Source of the DNA: Bog-756 sp963839925
GTDB lineage: Bacteria > Actinomycetota > Acidimicrobiia > Acidimicrobiales > RAAP-2
Reading direction: 5' to 3'
Length of the DNA stretch: 64,000 nt
NCBI GenBank assembly: GCA_963839925.1
Contig: CAWIWV010000001.1
Coordinates: 1,054,001 to 1,118,000 of the forward strand
Shown here: in pieces, positions 60,324 through 64,000 of the stretch
How the letters are laid out: each line of letters opens with the position of its first letter
Position numbering within the stretch: position 1 is the first letter of the stretch
Translations under genes and position numbers: made by a program
Notes under the pieces: generated by a model
What the model was told of the DNA's origin: nothing
What the model saw: only the letters and a program-made list of their open reading frames with translations
The model's database searches: none

Positions 60324-62666
60324 TCAGTTCGATCGTGCCCGCAGCCTGTGCGTCCCCCAAAGGGTGAGAATGAGAGCGATCAGTAGTCCGATCGCCGCAA
60401 GGACCGCCAGAACGATGCCCGCGCTGAACGAGTTCGGCCAGTAGTGCAACTCGACCGTATGACGACCCGGCGGGATCTTTGCCTGGAGCATCACCTTTGC
60501 AAGTGCATCCAGCTGCAAGGGACGGCCGTCGATGGTCGCGTGCCATCCTGGAACGTCGGTCAGACGCAGGCGTAGAACCTCCGTCGTCTTGGTCAGGGTG
60601 ACCAGCTTCCATGCCGCAGGATCTGGGTGCGTCACCTTCACGGGTGTCCCGTTGGCAGAGGTGTCAGGCAGGCGACCAGTCGGCGTGAGCGGAGTCAGGG
60701 TCGCCTTCGACGCGCCGGGAACTCGATAGAGGTCCTCGTCTCCTACCCGAGTGTCGAAGACGGCTCCTTTGGGGCCCTTGTGACCACGATGCTCGAGAAC
60801 GAACCCGATTCCGAATGCACGGGCCGCGTTTGCGGTGGTGACCGCCGGGCAAAAGGTATCGCTGGGCAAACCACTTTTCAATGTATCGGTAATGGTCGCG
60901 CCGGAGATGTTGTTCCAGGTCGGCGGGTAATTGCGCGGAACGATTGGGTCGTACACCGCGAACTCTTGGATTCCGTAGGCGACATTCACGTCGGGCATGA
61001 TCCCGAGCCGCTCCGCGGGTTTGCAGGACGAGCCGAAACCGACGATCGAGGATCCCACTGCTTGTTTCAACGAGACGACTGCCGGAGTCTGAGGGAGACC
61101 CGTCGGGCTAGAGGAGAATCTCGGGGCGCCTGCGCCAATCAGAAACGCAGTCTCGCAAACCACGAGTACCATCGCGCCCAATCGGCTGATCCACCAACCT
61201 CGACTGCCCGAGCTCGAAGACGGCCGCCGGCGGCCGTAGATTGCCAGCCCGGCGACGACGCACAGCCCGACGAGCACGTCGACGGCCGGCCAAACGAAGC
61301 TGTGAGTTCGGATCGAGGCATCCGCTGCCCTGAGATGGCCCCGACCGAACAACCAGACCCCGAGCAGAACAAGACCTATCGCCCCAAAGCCGGTGGCCAC
61401 CCAATACTGGACCACCTTCTTTGCGGCGGACCGAGCGAAAAGGTCGATCCCTACCCCGGCGAGCACCGCAACGGCGAAGGACGCAGGGCCGAGCCCGTCG
61501 TAGAGCCGGACACTTCCCACATTCGGGAGACGATCAACGATCGATGCCAGAGGGGTGAAGAACACCAGCGCGATCATCCCTACTGCAACGACGGCAAAGC
61601 CCAAGACTTCGGGTCGAAGCCAACAGATTCCCACGGCCACCACCGCCATCACGATGGTGATCACCCCGACGTAGAAGAGCGTCGAACCCACCGTGTGCGG
61701 ACCGAACTCGTTTCCGGCGAACCCATCGAAGCTGTCCATCACGAAATGGATGAGAAAGTGCGGCCGCAACGTCTGGATGTTGACCGGCAACTTAGTGTTG
61801 CGGTTCGAACCGAAAGCGGTCTGGAGGCCCGGCAGCAGGAGTGGGGCTGAGAGCGCGACTCCGGCGACACCGGCAACCGCAAGATCTCCAAGTGGCCGAA
61901 GTACCGAAGCCGAATCACCGTTGCTCCGCAGTCGCAGCGCAAGTTGAACGATGAGAAAGAGCACCAGTGCTGTCGCCAGAAGAGTCACCCCCTCGGGATA
62001 GCCGGCATAGATCATCAGCGCGACGACCACGGCGAGCAGCGTGATGTCGCGGGCGCGGTGACGCCCCCTCATGACGAGGATTGAGAGGGCAAACAGCCAG
62101 CCGGCCCACGACATCACCGAACCGAGCGACCAACCAAGGGTTGCCATGAACCGTCCACTCAACTCGTAGACGATGGCCGCCATCACGCAACCGAGCACAC
62201 TGAGGTCGAGCACCTTACCCAGGAAGTAGACCCCCGTCCCGGTGACCACCAACGTGACGAGGACCCCCGCGGTATAGGCGTAGCTCAGCGGCAACAGATA
62301 GCCGATCAATGCAGGAAGCCCGAACGGAGCTGACTCCCAGTTGAATGCCAACGGCATTCCAAGCACGCTGTAGGGATTCCAAAGGGGCAGATGGCCCTGG
62401 TGCACCTGGGTCCACGCCAATGTCGTCCACGGGATGAACAGCTGGATCTGGTCAACCGACTTCGGGTTGTGCACGGCCACCCCGGGTTGAGAAGTCAGCC
62501 CGTGTTTTGACAGAAAGTCGAACGGACCGAGCCAGAGTCCGTGCACGAGTGCCGGGACCATCACGGCCATAGCGGCGCCCAACACCAAGATGATTCCCAG
62601 AAGGTCGGGCAGCCACCGGCGAGGCCCCTCCTGATGGTGGTCCAGGGCGGCCAAATCGGCGGTCAT
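60324..62666 (-). CDS. YfhO-like polytopic membrane protein (GT-C superfamily)
   Basis: About 780 residues with some 12 membrane helices. PWTTLAWTQVHQGHLPLWNP and GLPALIGYLLPLSYAYT match the YfhO-type glycosyltransferase-like family, where a conserved Trp/Asn-Pro loop faces outward. A C-terminal soluble beta domain (LRLTDVPGWHATIDGRPLQL) precedes a last helix. Probably transfers or flips lipid-linked sugars. ATG 62666 overlaps the stop of a small upstream frame (ATGA); ATG 62690 is an alternative. Confidence 0.82.
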   Translation of the reverse strand: MTADLAALDHHQEGPRRWLPDLLGIILVLGAAMAVMVPALVHGLWLGPFDFLSKHGLTSQPGVAVHNPKSVDQIQLFIPWTTLAWTQVHQGHLPLWNPYSVLGMPLAFNWESAPFGLPALIGYLLPLSYAYTAGVLVTLVVTGTGVYFLGKVLDLSVLGCVMAAIVYELSGRFMATLGWSLGSVMSWAGWLFALSILVMRGRHRARDITLLAVVVALMIYAGYPEGVTLLATALVLFLIVQLALRLRSNGDSASVLRPLGDLAVAGVAGVALSAPLLLPGLQTAFGSNRNTKLPVNIQTLRPHFLIHFVMDSFDGFAGNEFGPHTVGSTLFYVGVITIVMAVVAVGICWLRPEVLGFAVVAVGMIALVFFTPLASIVDRLPNVGSVRLYDGLGPASFAVAVLAGVGIDLFARSAAKKVVQYWVATGFGAIGLVLLGVWLFGRGHLRAADASIRTHSFVWPAVDVLVGLCVVAGLAIYGRRRPSSSSGSRGWWISRLGAMVLVVCETAFLIGAGAPRFSSSPTGLPQTPAVVSLKQAVGSSIVGFGSSCKPAERLGIMPDVNVAYGIQEFAVYDPIVPRNYPPTWNNISGATITDTLKSGLPSDTFCPAVTTANAARAFGIGFVLEHRGHKGPKGAVFDTRVGDEDLYRVPGASKATLTPLTPTGRLPDTSANGTPVKVTHPDPAAWKLVTLTKTTEVLRLRLTDVPGWHATIDGRPLQLDALAKVMLQAKIPPGRHTVELHYWPNSFSAGIVLAVLAAIGLLIALILTLWGTHRLRARSN

Positions 62667-62839
62667 GGTCGGCGACCCACTCCTCGGCATGCCCTACGAG
62701 CGAAGGGGGAAACTGAGACGGCGATCACCGTGAGCAGGCCAAGCCACATGCGCGTCCGAGGGATTGATCCCTTGACGGCAGCGAGAATCAGGATCCGTTC
62801 CGCCGACAACCGGAACTCTGACTCAAACCCCTCCGCCAC
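62663..62839 (-). CDS. Small single-helix protein, coupled to the YfhO-like gene
   Basis: 58 residues from GTG 62839, six bases after GGGGGTG. AEGFESEFRLSAERILILAA and a hydrophobic run MWLGLLTVIAVSVSPF precede a basic end. Its TGA overlaps the ATG at 62666, a typical coupling arrangement. No family recognised; it could be a spurious leader frame. Confidence 0.35.
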   Translation of the reverse strand: MAEGFESEFRLSAERILILAAVKGSIPRTRMWLGLLTVIAVSVSPFARRACRGVGRRP

Positions 62840-63186
62840 TTTGTCACCCCCAATAGCCAGCCTAGGTTCTTTCAGACCACGAGTCCATGAACTCCTCGGG
62901 TCTTTGGCCCCATTTCAGCGTCCATCTCCTGAACCCTCGAAGAGGTGGATGCGCAACCTCACGTGGGGAAAGAAGATCCGCTCGGTCAGCACTGCAAGGT
63001 ATCGCGTCGGTCCCGGTCAACGTGTGCAGCCGGACGGGATTGAGTCTGTGCAGTGTGCCGTGGACGTGCACAGGGAGGTCATCGGCGGCGCGTAGAGTGG
63101 TGAACAGGTCACTCGGGTCCGCGAGAGGATGGACAGAGTGAGGGATGCACTAAGCGAGTAGTCGCGGTCCCAGTAGTGTGCGGTAT
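62840..63186. other. Intergenic region (347 bp)
   Basis: Divergent promoter region between the small frame at 62839 and the GT87-type gene. One plus-strand frame, 62949-63095 (48 codons, AAGAGGTGG immediately upstream), is possible but unsupported. No tRNA, riboswitch or strong hairpin was recognised. Confidence 0.5.
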
Positions 63187-64000
63187 ATGGAGATTCCGGC
63201 CGAGATCACCTCGGCGCAGTCTGCACCGGTGGGGCGCGGCCGGCTTGATCCTCGGACGACGATGTGGTTGAAAGTCATCGTTGGCGCGGTCGTTATCGTG
63301 CTCTGGGGCTTGTTCTTCGATGATCTCGTACGCGTTGGTCGATGGCTCTTGGACGCTGGCGACCTGGCGAAAGGAAATGCCCCCGTCGAAGACTTGCAAG
63401 CGCGTTATCGCGATGCCCACACGATTCTTTCGCACGGCAACTTGTATGGGGTCCACTGGGAAACGACCACCTACCCACCGATTACTTCCTATCTGTTTGT
63501 TCCTTTCCGACTGATCGGCTTGCGGGCCACCGAGACGCTCTGGACGATCGCCAATCTGATATCGCTCGCTGTTCTCTTCACCGTCGCCTTGCATCGCTGG
63601 TTCAAGGTGGCTCCAGTCGATGCCTGGTTTGCCTCGGCACTCGGCCTCGCTCCCGCGGCGATCTTCGCCTTCTACCCCTTCCGTTCGATGCTGCTTTGGG
63701 GTCAGATGGGCGTCTTCCTCATGCTCCTTGTGTTCCTGGATCTGTTTCTTGTTCCCAAGCGATTCCGAGGAATCCTGATCGGAGTGGCTGCAGCCATCAA
63801 GCTGCTTCCGGCTCTGTTCATCATCTGGCTCATCGCCAAGCGCGAATTTCCTGCGGTCGTGCGCGCGATTGCCGCGTTTGCAGTATTGACGCTCTTCGCC
63901 GCGGCCCTCTGGCCACACATTTCTGCGGAGTACTGGTTCCACGTGCTCCCGTCGGGCAGGGTGGGCCGGATCGTTACGGTGCCACCCTCGCAATGGGTGA
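63187..64000 (+). CDS. GT87/DUF2029-type membrane mannosyltransferase, 3' end outside window
   Basis: 271 codons are visible and the frame runs off the end. A short cytoplasmic N-terminus and first helix (LKVIVGAVVIVLWGLFF) are followed by an extracytoplasmic loop with LQARYRDAHTILSHGNLYG and TTYPPITSYLFVPFRLIGLR, the family's catalytic-loop region. FYPFRSMLLWGQMGVFLMLL and GVAAAIKLLPALFIIWLIAK are typical GT87 helices. It uses polyprenyl-phosphate sugars to extend outer glycolipids. No signal peptide; ATG at 63187. Confidence 0.87.
   Translation, partial: MEIPAEITSAQSAPVGRGRLDPRTTMWLKVIVGAVVIVLWGLFFDDLVRVGRWLLDAGDLAKGNAPVEDLQARYRDAHTILSHGNLYGVHWETTTYPPITSYLFVPFRLIGLRATETLWTIANLISLAVLFTVALHRWFKVAPVDAWFASALGLAPAAIFAFYPFRSMLLWGQMGVFLMLLVFLDLFLVPKRFRGILIGVAAAIKLLPALFIIWLIAKREFPAVVRAIAAFAVLTLFAAALWPHISAEYWFHVLPSGRVGRIVTVPPSQWV

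Noticed and set aside
60627..61850. 407-codon plus-strand frame inside the YfhO-like gene
   Set aside because: Charged, low-complexity translation with no domain. The opposite strand encodes a clear polytopic membrane protein.
63109..63993. 294-codon minus-strand frame at the right end
   Set aside because: It is the shadow of the GT87-type gene, which has typical helices and family motifs and runs off the window.

Overview
The window is 64 kb of high-GC DNA with dense, tightly overlapping genes. Many starts are GTG and many stop/start pairs overlap (GTGA, TGATG, ATGA). A mec-cysO-cysM sulfur module followed by an Rv1339-type hydrolase, rph and rdgB, together with PadR, TetR and ECF regulators and an SmpB/tmRNA pair, points to an actinomycete (Actinomycetota). 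The catabolic genes at the left end and the surface-protein content suggest Acidimicrobiia or a relative, but that class assignment is inference only.

Layout. (1) 1-7.6 kb is a catabolic cluster: a P450 tail, a TetR regulator, an amidohydrolase, a thiolase, a DUF35-thiolase fusion, a frameshifted P450 and a short-chain dehydrogenase. It probably serves beta-oxidation-type breakdown of a hydrophobic ring compound. (2) 7.75-25.7 kb, minus strand, is the most unusual part. An eight-gene overlapping operon encodes a Pst-type ABC transporter (pstC, pstA, a membrane-anchored PstS-like protein, pstB). It is interleaved with large anchored secreted proteins and with a sortase-fold protein that has lost its catalytic His and Cys. 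Upstream lie two further operons, each with a PstS-like binding protein followed by a fibronectin-III surface protein. They share a 1.5-kb copy that looks exact. Four secreted proteins in the region carry the same ~130-residue domain (motifs PGDTA..GYHV, NTA..TG, ACAN..G, WN.Q), which I do not recognise. (3) 25.9-38.9 kb is mixed: a frameshifted sulfotransferase, a beta-propeller glycosidase-like protein, a GGDEF-EAL protein, a secreted IPT/TIG protein, nitronate monooxygenase plus redoxin, lipoproteins, an HD/LuxR regulator and an ECF sigma operon. (4) 39-50.6 kb is housekeeping: tmRNA, smpB, mec-cysO-cysM, an MBL hydrolase, rph, rdgB, a DUF4388 protein, a methyltransferase, an enoyl-CoA hydratase, an L,D-transpeptidase and glnD. 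(5) 50.7-57.5 kb holds a glycosyltransferase, tRNA-Cys, PadR and TetR regulons with clear palindromic operators, a PhyH oxygenase, a DUF2127 protein and tRNA-Val. (6) 57.5-64 kb holds cell-envelope genes: an acyltransferase-SGNH protein, a YfhO-like membrane protein and a GT87-type mannosyltransferase cut by the window end.

The surface region reads as one functional unit. The ABC permeases and ATPase (pstC/A/B) would take up a phosphate-like solute. Four binding-protein-like extracellular proteins and several C-terminally anchored or Fn3-rich wall proteins would present or organise binding outside the membrane. Related promoter-like motifs precede three of its operons.

Five single-base frameshifts fall in four otherwise well-conserved genes: two in the P450, and one each in a sulfotransferase, cysM and a large binding protein. 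At least two lie in homopolymers. This suggests residual indel errors in the assembly rather than real gene decay.
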